The notes beneath the pieces were generated by a model, which was not told the DNA's origin, searched no databases, and saw only the letters and a list, made by a program, of their open reading frames with translations. The position numbers were made by a program, and so were the translations under genes. 49,787 bases of DNA, taken from contig JAUMZM010000006.1 in the NCBI GenBank assembly GCA_030528125.1, forward strand, positions 1 through 49,787. Reading direction: 5' to 3'. Of the stretch, positions 7,355 to 16,467 are shown piece by piece (position 1 is the first letter of the stretch; each line of letters begins with the position of its first letter). Origin of the DNA: Tissierellia bacterium (GTDB taxonomy: Bacteria > Bacillota > Clostridia > Tissierellales > Peptoniphilaceae).

Positions 7355-8294
7355 TCTTCCTTATTATCCAATAAGTAAATATTATAAAGAAAAATACGGA
7401 GAAAAAGTATACAAGCTACCTATAAAACTTGATATAACTTGTCCAAATAGAGATGGAGCAATTTCTAGAGGAGGTTGTATTTTCTGTAGTGAAAGCGGTG
7501 GAAGCTTTGAAAACAGACCTGAACGGATGAGCGTTAGTAAGCAGCTTGAGCTAAACAGAGAACATATCTCAAAAAAATACCATGCAAATAAATTTATAGC
7601 TTATTTTCAAAATTTTTCGAATACATATATGGGATTAGAAAAATTTAAAGAATTGATAAAAGCTTGTGAAAAAGATTATATTGTAGAAATATCCATATCT
7701 ACAAGAGCAGATTGTATTAGTGAAGATAAGCTTATATTTCTTGATGAATTTAGAAAAGAAACAGGAATAGAAATAAGCTTTGAGTTAGGTTTACAAACTG
7801 CAAACTATCACACAAGTATAATATTAAACAGATGTGAAGATCTAGCTACCTTTATATTTGCAAGCAATTTAATAAAAAAATATAATATGAGTATATGTAC
7901 TCATGTTATACTTTCTCTACCTTGGGATGATTTGACTGATGTAATTGAAACCGCCAGAATATTAAAAGCGTTGGATATTGATTCTGTAAAAATTCATTCT
8001 TTATACATTGCCAAAGGTACAAAACTTGAAAAAATGTATAAAAATGGCGAAGTAAAGATGATTAGTGAACAGGAATATGTAAAAAGAGTTTGCGAATTTC
8101 TTACAAGAATTGATGAAAATTGTAAAGTGGAAAGACTTGTTGCAAGAGTTCCAAAAGAAGATAGTGTATTTTGCAATTGGGATAAGTCATGGCGGGTTAT
8201 TAGAGATGATATAGTAAATTATATGAATCAAAATAATCTTAGACAGGGTATGAAAAATTTAATAAAAGAGTATCAAATCATTAAGGGGGAATAA
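7347..8294 (+). CDS. Radical SAM protein, TIGR01212 (YhcC-like) family
   Basis: A 315-aa radical S-adenosylmethionine enzyme of the TIGR01212/YhcC type. The iron-sulfur cluster Cys residues are in CPNRDGAISRGGCIFC (about residues 29-44), with the wide spacing typical of this subfamily, followed by the SAM-binding barrel (YFQNFSNTY, ISTRADCISEDKL, ELGLQTANYHTS). The substrate is not established; some relatives are discussed in connection with RNA modification. It overlaps the DUF1292 gene by 8 bp and is followed after 1 nt by a small P-loop protein, so the three are probably one transcript. Confidence 0.85.
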   Translation: MNNLPYYPISKYYKEKYGEKVYKLPIKLDITCPNRDGAISRGGCIFCSESGGSFENRPERMSVSKQLELNREHISKKYHANKFIAYFQNFSNTYMGLEKFKELIKACEKDYIVEISISTRADCISEDKLIFLDEFRKETGIEISFELGLQTANYHTSIILNRCEDLATFIFASNLIKKYNMSICTHVILSLPWDDLTDVIETARILKALDIDSVKIHSLYIAKGTKLEKMYKNGEVKMISEQEYVKRVCEFLTRIDENCKVERLVARVPKEDSVFCNWDKSWRVIRDDIVNYMNQNNLRQGMKNLIKEYQIIKGE

Positions 8295-8295
8295 A

Positions 8296-8724
8296 ATGAT
8301 AAAATTTGTATTAGGACCATCAGGAAGCGGAAAAACTAAATGGCTAATTGATCAAGCTAATGAAGAAGAGAAAAAAGGAAACAAAAATATAGTATTTGTT
8401 GATAGTGATGAAAAACATATTTTTACATTAGATTATAATGTAAGATTAATAAATGCACGTGATTTTTTTGTTGATTCATTAGATGCTTTTGTTGGATTTC
8501 TAGGCGGAATACTCGCTCGTGACTATGATATTGGAAAGATATATGTTGATGGAATTTATGATATTGTAGATATTAATAAAGAAAATATTTTAGAACTTGA
8601 AAAAAGACTAGAAGAGTTATCAGAAAAATGCGAAGCAGAATTCTATATAGGACTTAACTGGAATAAATCAGATATGCCTGAAGAGCTTAATTCAGACATT
8701 TATGAATTAAAAATAGAAGGATAA
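8296..8724 (+). CDS. Small P-loop NTPase-like protein
   Basis: A 142-aa protein starting with a textbook Walker A motif, FVLGPSGSGKTKW (residues 4-16), then a Rossmann-like alternation (NIVFVDSDE, KIYVDGIYDI). The stretch KIYVDGIYDI may be a Walker B-like strand. The opening resembles the N terminus of AddB-type nuclease/helicase subunits (GxSGSGKT), but the protein stops after one small domain. I do not recognise a named family. It is coupled to the radical SAM gene and followed by a strong terminator. Confidence 0.7.
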   Translation: MIKFVLGPSGSGKTKWLIDQANEEEKKGNKNIVFVDSDEKHIFTLDYNVRLINARDFFVDSLDAFVGFLGGILARDYDIGKIYVDGIYDIVDINKENILELEKRLEELSEKCEAEFYIGLNWNKSDMPEELNSDIYELKIEG

Positions 8725-8757
8725 AAAACGCCGCCTCTTTAAACGGGGCGGTTTTTT
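8725..8757 (+). terminator. Intrinsic terminator
   Basis: CCGCC (8731-8735) pairs with GGCGG (8747-8751), extended inward by TC/GG and TTT/AAA pairs, and is followed by six T residues. It is the most GC-rich hairpin in the window and closes the 4019-8724 gene run. Confidence 0.85.
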
Positions 8758-8765
8758 AGAATATT

Positions 8766-9305
8766 ATGATAAGAGATGATGAAAAATTAGAGCTTTTTGT
8801 CAATTGGAGAATAGAATCTATAAAATTATTAACAAAATCAAAAATTTCAAAAAATGAGTTTTTAAATAGAAATTATGACTATCTAAAAAAACTAGATTTA
8901 AAGCCTTTCTCAAATATTGATACAGTAGAAAAGGCTTTATATAATTATCAATACTATAATATAATGGCAAAAAGAAATAATTATTTAGCACAAAAATATA
9001 AAGATAAAAAAAAGAAATTATACAAAAAATTTTTAAATGAAAGAGAAAACTGTTATTGCTTAAAAGATAATGCTACAAAAAGCTTTCTTGATTTGATAGA
9101 TTATAATGATATAGAAGGATATTATATAAATGTCAATTCAAAAAGGCTTTCTGGGAAAATTTATGAAATATATGCAATTAATATGCAGGATGTAATATTA
9201 CATTCAAAAAATTTAGAAATTTTAAATAATTTAAAAGCTAATGGAAAGTTTGATACAACAAGTAGAGATTCTCTAATAGATTCTTATGTTAATAAATCGT
9301 ACTAA
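8766..9305 (+). CDS. Conserved hypothetical protein (DUF6648-like)
   Basis: A 179-aa, mostly helical protein, very rich in Lys, Asn and Tyr. It has stretches KLDLKPFSNIDTVEKALYNY and YQYYNIMAKRNNYLAQKY, then a beta-like C-terminal half ending in SRDSLIDSYVNKSY. It resembles, from memory, the clostridial family annotated DUF6648, which has no known function; I cannot confirm that here. There is no signal peptide or membrane segment. The ribosome binding site is weak, and the start lies just after the terminator, so where its promoter sits is unclear. The pseudouridine synthase gene follows after 8 nt. Confidence 0.65.
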   Translation: MIRDDEKLELFVNWRIESIKLLTKSKISKNEFLNRNYDYLKKLDLKPFSNIDTVEKALYNYQYYNIMAKRNNYLAQKYKDKKKKLYKKFLNERENCYCLKDNATKSFLDLIDYNDIEGYYINVNSKRLSGKIYEIYAINMQDVILHSKNLEILNNLKANGKFDTTSRDSLIDSYVNKSY

Positions 9306-9313
9306 GGAGTTTT

Positions 9314-10273
9314 ATGATAGAAGTAACAGTTAGCAAAAATGATTCTAACCAAAGATTTGATAGATATTTAAAAAAGCTCTTTGTAAATGCACAGCTATCT
9401 GTTATATACAAAAATATAAGAAAGAAAAATTTCAAAATAAATGGCAAGAGAGCCCACAAAGATGATGTTTTAAAAGAAAATGACATTATTAAAATGTATA
9501 TAACGGATAAAGACTACAAAAAATGGACTTATGATAAAAAAGTATATGAATTTAAAGAAAAATTAAATATAGTATACGAAGATGATAATATAATAATAAT
9601 GGATAAACCAAGTGGAGTTTTGACACATAGCGCTTCAAAAAAAGACTATGGAAATAATATGGTTGATTATATGATTTCTTATTTGTATAAAGAGAAAAAG
9701 GTTAATCCAAAAGATAAGACTTTTATACCAGCAGTTGTAAATAGACTTGATAGAAATACGTCGGGACTTTTAATTGGAGCTAAAAATCATGATAGCTTAA
9801 TAGCATTAAATGAGGCTATTAGGAAAAGAAAAATAGATAAATTTTATCTTACACTTGTTAAAGGTAAGGTAGAGGATGATTTTGAGGCTAAATTTAACAT
9901 TACAAAAAATGAAAACAAAAACAAAATCAAAAAGTCTAAAAACGGAACGACGATACTAACTGATTTTAAAGTTTTATCGACAAATGGAAAATTCAGTGAG
10001 CTAGAATGTAAACTTATTACAGGTAAAACTCATCAGATTAGGTTTTCTCTAAAAAATTCAAATCATCCAATACTTGGTGATCCAAAATATGGAGATTTAA
10101 ATATTAATAAGATGTTTAGCCAATTAACAGGAGAAAAATCTCAGATATTATTAGCCTATAAGCTTAAATTCAATTACATGGATGGATTAGAATATCTTAA
10201 TGGCAAAGAGTTCATTTCAAATAGTATAGATAGGTTTAATAAAATAAGGGATGAAGTTTATAATGAACTATAA
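9314..10273 (+). CDS. RluA-family pseudouridine synthase
   Basis: Converts uridine to pseudouridine in rRNA or tRNA. An N-terminal S4 RNA-binding domain (about 1-75; QRFDRYLKKLF through DIIKMYI) precedes the synthase domain. That domain has the start motif IIMDKPSGVLTHS, the catalytic-Asp motif VNRLDRNTSGLLIGAKN (usually HRLDxxTSG; here Asn replaces the first His), KFYLTLVKG and GKTHQIRFSL. The length of 319 aa is normal. The target site cannot be told from the sequence (RluC, RluD or YlyB type). It overlaps the following kinase gene. Confidence 0.88.
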   Translation: MIEVTVSKNDSNQRFDRYLKKLFVNAQLSVIYKNIRKKNFKINGKRAHKDDVLKENDIIKMYITDKDYKKWTYDKKVYEFKEKLNIVYEDDNIIIMDKPSGVLTHSASKKDYGNNMVDYMISYLYKEKKVNPKDKTFIPAVVNRLDRNTSGLLIGAKNHDSLIALNEAIRKRKIDKFYLTLVKGKVEDDFEAKFNITKNENKNKIKKSKNGTTILTDFKVLSTNGKFSELECKLITGKTHQIRFSLKNSNHPILGDPKYGDLNINKMFSQLTGEKSQILLAYKLKFNYMDGLEYLNGKEFISNSIDRFNKIRDEVYNEL

Positions 10274-11894
10274 AATTTTTGATAAAAATTATGAAACAAT
10301 AAAAGATATAACTATAAAAGAAGCTATTTTTAATGAGAAAATAGGCGGAAATTATATTGCGGCAATTATAGATGGTGAAATTGTAAGCTTAAACAATAAG
10401 ATAAAAGATAATGATAAAATAAATCTTATAGATAGATATTCAGATATCGGAAATTCGATATATGTTGATACCTTGAGTCTTATATTTATTCTTGCTACAA
10501 AAAAGGTATTTCGTGATAAAAATATAAGAGTTAATTTGGAATTTTCAATAGGAAATGGTCTATATACTACAATAGAAAATTCTAATATAACACATGAATG
10601 TATAAAAGAAATACAAGATGAAATGTACAATATAATAAATAGAGATATACCTATTGAAAAAGAAGTGGTATCTGATAAAGTTGCAAAAAGCTTATTTGAA
10701 GCAGAAGAATATTATGAGAAAATAGATTTATTAGAATCTTTAAATAAAAAGCAAGTAGAAATTGCAATTGTAGATGGGAAAGTATTTACATTTGATAATA
10801 TACTTGCTCCAAGTACATCCTATATAGATAAGTTTAAGATAATAAGTTATTACCCAGGAATCGTAATTATGTATCCTGATATAAATACAAAGCAAATATC
10901 AAAATTTGAAGAACAAGCCAATATTTCCAAGGTTTTTTCTGTTTCAAGAAAATGGACAGAATCTCTTGGAGTAAGGTTTGCGGGAAATCTAAATCAATAC
11001 GTTAATAATAATTCTATGGATTATCTTATAGATGTAAATGAATCCTATTATAATATACAGCTTTATAAATGTGCAAATATAATTGCAAGCCAAGATGATT
11101 TGAAGATAATACTTATATCTGGCCCATCATCTTCTGGTAAAACGACAACAGCTAATAGATTAAAAATAGAACTTGGAGTATATGGGAAAAAGCCGGTTAT
11201 AATATCTACGGATGATTATTTTTTGGATAGAGATAAAACCCCTATAAATGATAAGGGATATAAAGATTTTGAAAATATCGATGCTATAGATATCGAAAAA
11301 TTAAATAAAGATTTATTACTTTTATTGGAAGGAAAAGAAGTAGAATTACCAAAATTTAATTTTGTAACAGGGAAAAGTGAACCTTCAGGAAGGAAAATAA
11401 AGCTAGACCACAAGTATCCTTTGATAATTGAGGGAATTCATAGCTTAAATCCTAGGCTATCTTCTGGAATTCCAGAGAAAAATAAATTTAAAATATATGT
11501 TTCCGCACTAACTCAGGTAAATATTGATTCCCACAATAGAATAAGAACATCTGACAGTAGATTAATAAGAAGAATAGTAAGAGATCAAAATTTTAGAGGA
11601 TATTCCCCAGAATATACATTAAAAGTATGGCAAAATGTAAGAGATGGAGAAGAAAAATATATTTTCCCATTCCAGGAAAATGCGGATTTTTATATAGACA
11701 CTTCTTTAGTATATGAATTTAATGCACTAAAACATGAAGCAATAGAAGATCTTTCAAAAATAGAAAAGACATCAAAGTTTTATCCAAAAGCTAGAAGACT
11801 TATAAGTCTTTTGAATAATTTCATATCACTAAAAGATAAAAATATGATTCCCAAAAATTCAATACTTAGAGAATTCATAGGAGGAGATATATGA
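10263..11894 (+). CDS. Nucleoside kinase with ThrRS-like N-terminal region (uridine kinase family)
   Basis: A two-part protein of the clostridial type that joins a TGS/threonyl-tRNA-synthetase second-domain-like N-terminal half to a uridine kinase-like P-loop domain. The C-terminal half has Walker A GPSSSGKTTTANRL (about 286-299), STDDYFLDRDKTP, the lid region and IIEGIHSLNPRL. It phosphorylates a nucleoside, probably uridine or cytidine. Starts at 10251 and 10263 are both possible. I prefer 10263 (543 aa) because AAGGG lies at a workable distance from it but directly abuts 10251. Either start overlaps the end of the pseudouridine synthase gene. The ROK kinase follows with a 4-bp overlap. Confidence 0.8.
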   Translation: MNYKIFDKNYETIKDITIKEAIFNEKIGGNYIAAIIDGEIVSLNNKIKDNDKINLIDRYSDIGNSIYVDTLSLIFILATKKVFRDKNIRVNLEFSIGNGLYTTIENSNITHECIKEIQDEMYNIINRDIPIEKEVVSDKVAKSLFEAEEYYEKIDLLESLNKKQVEIAIVDGKVFTFDNILAPSTSYIDKFKIISYYPGIVIMYPDINTKQISKFEEQANISKVFSVSRKWTESLGVRFAGNLNQYVNNNSMDYLIDVNESYYNIQLYKCANIIASQDDLKIILISGPSSSGKTTTANRLKIELGVYGKKPVIISTDDYFLDRDKTPINDKGYKDFENIDAIDIEKLNKDLLLLLEGKEVELPKFNFVTGKSEPSGRKIKLDHKYPLIIEGIHSLNPRLSSGIPEKNKFKIYVSALTQVNIDSHNRIRTSDSRLIRRIVRDQNFRGYSPEYTLKVWQNVRDGEEKYIFPFQENADFYIDTSLVYEFNALKHEAIEDLSKIEKTSKFYPKARRLISLLNNFISLKDKNMIPKNSILREFIGGDI

Positions 11895-12790
11895 ATTATG
11901 TAATAGGAATAGATATAGGTGGCACTAAGATAAATGCGGCACTTATAGATGAAAACGGAGAAATTATACAAAAAGAAAAGATTGAAACAGAAGCTGATAA
12001 GGGAAAAGATGTAGTTCTTTCAAATATAGAAAAAGTATTACATAAACTTCCTTTAGATAAATCAATTGCAATTGGAGTAGGGACACCTGGATTTATTGAT
12101 AGCAAAAATGGCATTGTAACATTTGCTGGAAATATAGAAGGATGGACTGGATTAAATCTTAAAAAAGAAATCGAGAAATTTGTAGATATTCCGGTATTTG
12201 TGGAAAATGATGCTAATACAGCTCTTTTATGCGAAAAGTGGGTTGGAGCTGGCAAAGGATATAATAATATTGTTATGATAACACTTGGAACAGGACTTGG
12301 AGGAGCAGTATATACAGATAAAATGGGACTACTTGAAGGAAGTCATTTTCAAGGAGCAGAGCTTGGACATATTATAATGTATCCTAATGGTAGAAGTTGT
12401 ACATGTGGACAAAATGGATGTGCAGAAAGTTATTGTTCAGGAAGTGCTATTAGAAGACATTATTTCGAATTAACTGGAAATAATCTAAATGGAGATGAAA
12501 TATTCAAAAGAGTTGATGTAGATTCTAAAGCCAAAGAAGTTTTAGAAGCTTATGAATTTAATCTTGCAAATTACCTTGCGTCTATAAGAAATATTTTCGA
12601 TCCTGAAGTTATAATAATAGGTGGAGGTGTAATAAACTCTAAATCTATATGGTGGGATGGAATGATCAAAAATTATAAACAAATTTGTAATAAGCCCAAT
12701 GATGTGGATATAGTACCTGCAAAATATCTTAATGATAGTGGAGTTATAGGAGCAGGTAGAAAAGCATTTGATAGGAGTAAAGATGAATAA
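11891..12790 (+). CDS. ROK-family sugar kinase (glucokinase-like)
   Basis: Phosphorylates glucose or a related sugar with ATP. The N-terminal phosphate loop is GIDIGGTKINAALID (5-19), the catalytic Asp is in VENDANTALLCEKWVGAG (about 100-117), GTGLGGA binds phosphate, and the ROK zinc signature appears as GHIIMYPNGRSCTCGQNGC plus E. The length of 299 aa is normal for glucokinase. Neighbours give no sugar pathway, so glucokinase is the default call and N-acetylmannosamine or allose kinases remain possible. The gene overlaps the kinase upstream by 4 bp and the response regulator downstream by 8 bp. Confidence 0.87.
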   Translation: MNYVIGIDIGGTKINAALIDENGEIIQKEKIETEADKGKDVVLSNIEKVLHKLPLDKSIAIGVGTPGFIDSKNGIVTFAGNIEGWTGLNLKKEIEKFVDIPVFVENDANTALLCEKWVGAGKGYNNIVMITLGTGLGGAVYTDKMGLLEGSHFQGAELGHIIMYPNGRSCTCGQNGCAESYCSGSAIRRHYFELTGNNLNGDEIFKRVDVDSKAKEVLEAYEFNLANYLASIRNIFDPEVIIIGGGVINSKSIWWDGMIKNYKQICNKPNDVDIVPAKYLNDSGVIGAGRKAFDRSKDE

Positions 12791-13475
12791 TAAAGTTTTA
12801 ATTGTAGATGATGAAGAAGATATAAGACAATTTACTAAAATAAATCTTGAATTTGCAGGATTTGAAATAATTGAAGCTGGAAGTGCCGAAGAGGGAATAA
12901 AGCTTTGTGAAGAGAAAAATCCAGCTATAGTAATATTGGATATAATGCTTCCTGGAATGGATGGATTTGAGGCATGCAAAATACTTAGAGAAAAATATCC
13001 AAAGCTTGGAATTATAATGGTTACTGCTAAAAGTCAAGATGTAGATAAGATATTAGGACTTCAACAAGGAACAGATGATTATATAATAAAGCCATTTAAT
13101 CCACAGGAACTTGTACTTAGAATAAAATCACTTATCAGAAGAATAGATATTTCAAATGAGGAAAATGAAAACAACTCTGAAATTCTAAGAGATGGAAACT
13201 TCAAATTAGATCTATATTCAAGATCTTTTTATAAAGATGATGTAGAAATAGATGTAACTCCTACTGAGTTTATAATACTCAAAAATTTTTTTGAACACAA
13301 AGGTAAAGCTTTGACTCGTGAAGAGATAATGAAAATGACATGGGTAGAAAACTATAACAGAGATGCAAAGATTGTAGATGTAAATATCAGAAGAATAAGA
13401 GCAAAGATAGAAGAAAATCCTGCAAAGCCAGAATATATAGAAACTGTATGGGGAACCGGTTATAGATGGCGTTAA
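12783..13475 (+). CDS. OmpR/PhoB-family response regulator
   Basis: DNA-binding response regulator of 230 aa. The receiver domain (1-118) has the acidic pocket DDEED, the phosphoacceptor Asp53 in VILDIMLPGMDG, Thr in MVTAKS and Lys in YIIKPFNP. A C-terminal OmpR-type winged helix (about 135-230) includes VTPTEFIILKNFFEHKGKALTREEIM and the RIRAKIEENP recognition region. I place the start at the ATG at 12783, which has AGGAGT 5 nt upstream; an upstream TTG at 12768 would add five unnatural residues. It overlaps the sensor kinase gene by 10 bp. Confidence 0.92.
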   Translation: MNNKVLIVDDEEDIRQFTKINLEFAGFEIIEAGSAEEGIKLCEEKNPAIVILDIMLPGMDGFEACKILREKYPKLGIIMVTAKSQDVDKILGLQQGTDDYIIKPFNPQELVLRIKSLIRRIDISNEENENNSEILRDGNFKLDLYSRSFYKDDVEIDVTPTEFIILKNFFEHKGKALTREEIMKMTWVENYNRDAKIVDVNIRRIRAKIEENPAKPEYIETVWGTGYRWR

Positions 13476-14920
13476 AAAAATTTTTTTCAAAGAAGAAGAA
13501 TACAAAACATATTGGAGGAATAAAAACCAGCGTAACTATTTTAGTTATGACTTTTGTGGTTTTTATAGTACTTGGATTTGAATTTTTCTCATACTGTATA
13601 ATAAGAGGTTACAATGAATCATCTGTTATAGGAGTAATGCTAAATCAAGCTAGATACAATCAAGAACTATACATTAACTATCTATCTAATTATACACTGG
13701 ATGATGTTATTATAGGAGATAAGGATCAGTTTTATAGAAGTAATACATCACAAGTTCAAATCTTGGATAACTCTCAAGTTGTAGTATATGACTCTCTTGC
13801 AAATAGTTCGATAGGAGAAAAGATCGAAACTGAAGCTGTAAATAAATTAAAAAATGGTGGATATGCTTATGATAGAAACAAAAATGAGAAAACAGGAGAA
13901 ACTACATTATCATTATCTTATGCTCTTTCTGATGGTAAAGAACAAGTAGGAATTTTAAGGCTTACATCAAGTCTTGATAGTATAAACATAAAGATAAAAG
14001 AACAGATGATTCCATATATAATATTTGGATTGTCAGCAATATTTTTGGCATTTATTTTATCTAAATTAGCAACAGAAAAGTTGGTAAAACCTATAAAGTC
14101 TTTAACCGAAGTATGTGAGAAGTTAGCAAAAGGAAAATTCGACGCAAGAGCTGAGGTAAATAGCAATGATGAAATAGGAGAACTTGCAAATACTCTAAAT
14201 TTCATGAGTGAAAATATAACCAAAAAAGAAGACCTAAAAAACGAGTTTATATCATCTGTATCTCATGAATTAAGAACTCCACTTACATCTATAAAAGGAT
14301 GGGCTATTACTTTGCAATCTGCTCCAATTCAACAAGATAAAGAGATGCTAAGTCAAGGCTTGGGAATTATTGAAAAAGAAAGTGAAAGATTGAATCTTAT
14401 GGTAGAAGATTTATTAGATTTCTCTAGATTGTCATCTTCTAATATGGTATATAATAAGAAAAAGTTAAATATAGTACAGACATTAGAAGATGTATATAAC
14501 CAAATTATACCTAGAACAAATCATCTTAAAATAGATTTTGAGTACAAGACGATCTATAATGACATAGAAGTATTAGCTGATGAAAACAGAATGAAAGAAG
14601 TCTTTATAAATGTTATAGATAATGCTATAAAATTTACAAGAAATAATGGGTTTGTAAAAATAATTGCAGATCAAGATAACGACAATGCAGTTATAAAAGT
14701 TATAGATAATGGTGAAGGAATAAAAAGAGAAGAGATAGGTCTAGTTACAAGTAAGTTTTATAAGGGTTCATCGTCTAAATCACACACAGGATTGGGACTA
14801 TCTATATGTGAAGAGATTCTTAAAGCACATAATGGAAATCTTAAAATAGAAAGTGAATACGGAAAGGGAACTACCGTTACATTGAATATACCTAAGGTGA
14901 AAGAAAATGAAGAAAATTAG
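13466..14920 (+). CDS. Sensor histidine kinase with extracytoplasmic sensor domain
   Basis: The membrane partner of the upstream response regulator, 484 aa. TM1 is near 21-45 and an extracellular sensor domain spans about 46-180. TM2 is near 182-202, a HAMP linker near 203-255, and the HisKA domain has phospho-His267 in SVSHELRTPLTSIKGW. The ATPase domain has the N box NVIDNAIKFT, G1 VIDNGEGI and GLGLSICEEI. The sensor domain shows a weakly PAS-like strand pattern (VQILDNSQVVVYDS, LSLSYALSDGKEQVGILRL). The lipoprotein gene starts inside its 3' end, so the three genes are translated together. The stimulus is unknown. Confidence 0.92.
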   Translation: MALKKFFSKKKNTKHIGGIKTSVTILVMTFVVFIVLGFEFFSYCIIRGYNESSVIGVMLNQARYNQELYINYLSNYTLDDVIIGDKDQFYRSNTSQVQILDNSQVVVYDSLANSSIGEKIETEAVNKLKNGGYAYDRNKNEKTGETTLSLSYALSDGKEQVGILRLTSSLDSINIKIKEQMIPYIIFGLSAIFLAFILSKLATEKLVKPIKSLTEVCEKLAKGKFDARAEVNSNDEIGELANTLNFMSENITKKEDLKNEFISSVSHELRTPLTSIKGWAITLQSAPIQQDKEMLSQGLGIIEKESERLNLMVEDLLDFSRLSSSNMVYNKKKLNIVQTLEDVYNQIIPRTNHLKIDFEYKTIYNDIEVLADENRMKEVFINVIDNAIKFTRNNGFVKIIADQDNDNAVIKVIDNGEGIKREEIGLVTSKFYKGSSSKSHTGLGLSICEEILKAHNGNLKIESEYGKGTTVTLNIPKVKENEEN

Positions 14921-16400
14921 AATTTTAATATTTATATTTTTGCTTTTCGTTTTATCATCCTGTTCATCCAATGTAGAAGATATTGCATCTCTTATAGATA
15001 TGCCCAATAGAGAAGAAAATTTTTTAACAGGAACTTGGGAAGTTTCTAAGGTTGAAAAACAAGATAATGGGTCAGATTCTAATAAATCCTATAATGTAGG
15101 AGATAAGCTTTATATTTCAAATGATATGGTAGCAATAAGAGAAGATTATACACTAAATCCCAAATACAGTGCAAAATATGTAAATCTTAAGGATTACCTA
15201 AAATCTAGAGATTTTAGCTTATTTAAAGATGTAAAAACAAATGATTTGAAAGTAGTTGTATTAAATGCATCAGAAAGACAGCTTTATTCAAAAGATTTTA
15301 TTGTATTTTCAGAAAATGATATTGCATTTATACAAAATTCATTTGTATATTATCTAAGTAAAAATAGCGAAAAAGTAGATAAAAAAATACAAGATTATTA
15401 TATTAGCAAAAACAAAGATTTCAGAAGCTTTGAAAAGAATGATAATAGCAAAAAGACAGATATAACTGTTTTATTAGGAACAAGAGAAAAGGTAAATATT
15501 TATGGCAATCCTACAGATCAATACAATTATTACACTTATGCTGTAAGATTAGAGCCAAATTTAAGAGCAAGAAAGTATAAAACAAGCAATTTGTTTTTCC
15601 CAAATAAGCAAGAATTTTGGAAATTAGAACTACCTGTTAATAATGCAACAGGAATTCATGATAGAATTACAGCATATCCTGTAAGACTTGAAGATGAGAT
15701 AGCAAATAATCCAGAAACAAAATTAAAATATACTTATATGGATTATGAAAAAAATATAAAATTAAATTACTTACAAGAAGATCGTGTTTCATTTGAATAT
15801 ACAAATCCTAATGATGAAGTAAGCATGATGAAATATGCTATTTTAAAACTTGAACAGTTATCACAATCAAAACCATTGAGTATAAATGAAATTGAAGGAA
15901 CGGATAATATAAGTAATTTTGAAGATACTGTAATGAAACAAATAAACAAAGATTTTGAAAAAGTCGGCAAAAAAGATATAAATGAAATAGATCCTACAAA
16001 TGTAGGCATTGTTAGAAATCAAGGAATTTGGCAGTTCGAAACGAGTTATCAGATTATGGTGGATGATAATATAAAACAAAAATCATTTCCTATAGATATG
16101 ACAATTGAGGGTAAAAAATTAAACGAAAAGAAAAGAATTATAAATTGGGATCAAATAAAAAACAAAAATCCTCAGGCCATAGATTATTTCGAAAGTTATA
16201 ATAATCAATATATAATAATTCAAGATGCAGATGAAATATTAGTATATGGATTAAAAAATGGAGTAATAACGAACACGCCAGTAATAAACATACAGACTCC
16301 GACTTCTACACAAATAGTTATGTGTGAGTGGGCTGGAGGAGAATATGCTAATAAATGGGAAAATGCATTCAAACAAAATGAATTAATAAATGAATACTAA
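14907..16400 (+). CDS. Unrecognised lipoprotein co-transcribed with the two-component system
   Basis: A 497-aa lipoprotein: MKKIR, a hydrophobic core, then LSSC with lipidated Cys19. The mature part starts with a compact beta-rich segment (GTWEVSKVEKQ, VGDKLYISNDMVAIREDYTL) that looks like a small lipocalin- or META-like strand set. A long alpha/beta region follows, including VLLGTREKVNIYGNPTDQYN and a C-terminal repeat of short strands (NNQYIIIQDADEILVYGLKNG). I do not recognise the family. A 14-bp overlap with the sensor kinase gene and the terminator directly after it make it the last member of a ROK-kinase/regulator/sensor/lipoprotein unit. It may modulate the sensor at the cell surface, or be its output; this is inference from position. 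Confidence 0.75.
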   Translation: MKKIRILIFIFLLFVLSSCSSNVEDIASLIDMPNREENFLTGTWEVSKVEKQDNGSDSNKSYNVGDKLYISNDMVAIREDYTLNPKYSAKYVNLKDYLKSRDFSLFKDVKTNDLKVVVLNASERQLYSKDFIVFSENDIAFIQNSFVYYLSKNSEKVDKKIQDYYISKNKDFRSFEKNDNSKKTDITVLLGTREKVNIYGNPTDQYNYYTYAVRLEPNLRARKYKTSNLFFPNKQEFWKLELPVNNATGIHDRITAYPVRLEDEIANNPETKLKYTYMDYEKNIKLNYLQEDRVSFEYTNPNDEVSMMKYAILKLEQLSQSKPLSINEIEGTDNISNFEDTVMKQINKDFEKVGKKDINEIDPTNVGIVRNQGIWQFETSYQIMVDDNIKQKSFPIDMTIEGKKLNEKKRIINWDQIKNKNPQAIDYFESYNNQYIIIQDADEILVYGLKNGVITNTPVINIQTPTSTQIVMCEWAGGEYANKWENAFKQNELINEY

Positions 16401-16404
16401 AAAA

Positions 16405-16434
16405 GGATCCCGAATAATTTATTCGGGATTTTTG
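16405..16434 (+). terminator. Intrinsic terminator after the lipoprotein gene
   Basis: ATCCCGAAT (16407-16415) pairs perfectly with ATTCGGGAT (16421-16429), followed by a T tract. It closes the unit that runs from the pseudouridine synthase or earlier. Confidence 0.85.
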
Positions 16435-16467
16435 TAAAAATAATACTAATTTTATAAAGGAGATAAA

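Noticed and set aside
7048-7371. A 107-aa Ser-rich minus-strand frame
   Set aside because: It is the mirror of Glu/Asp codons (GAA, GAT) in the acidic DUF1292 gene; no ribosome binding site or promoter on that strand.
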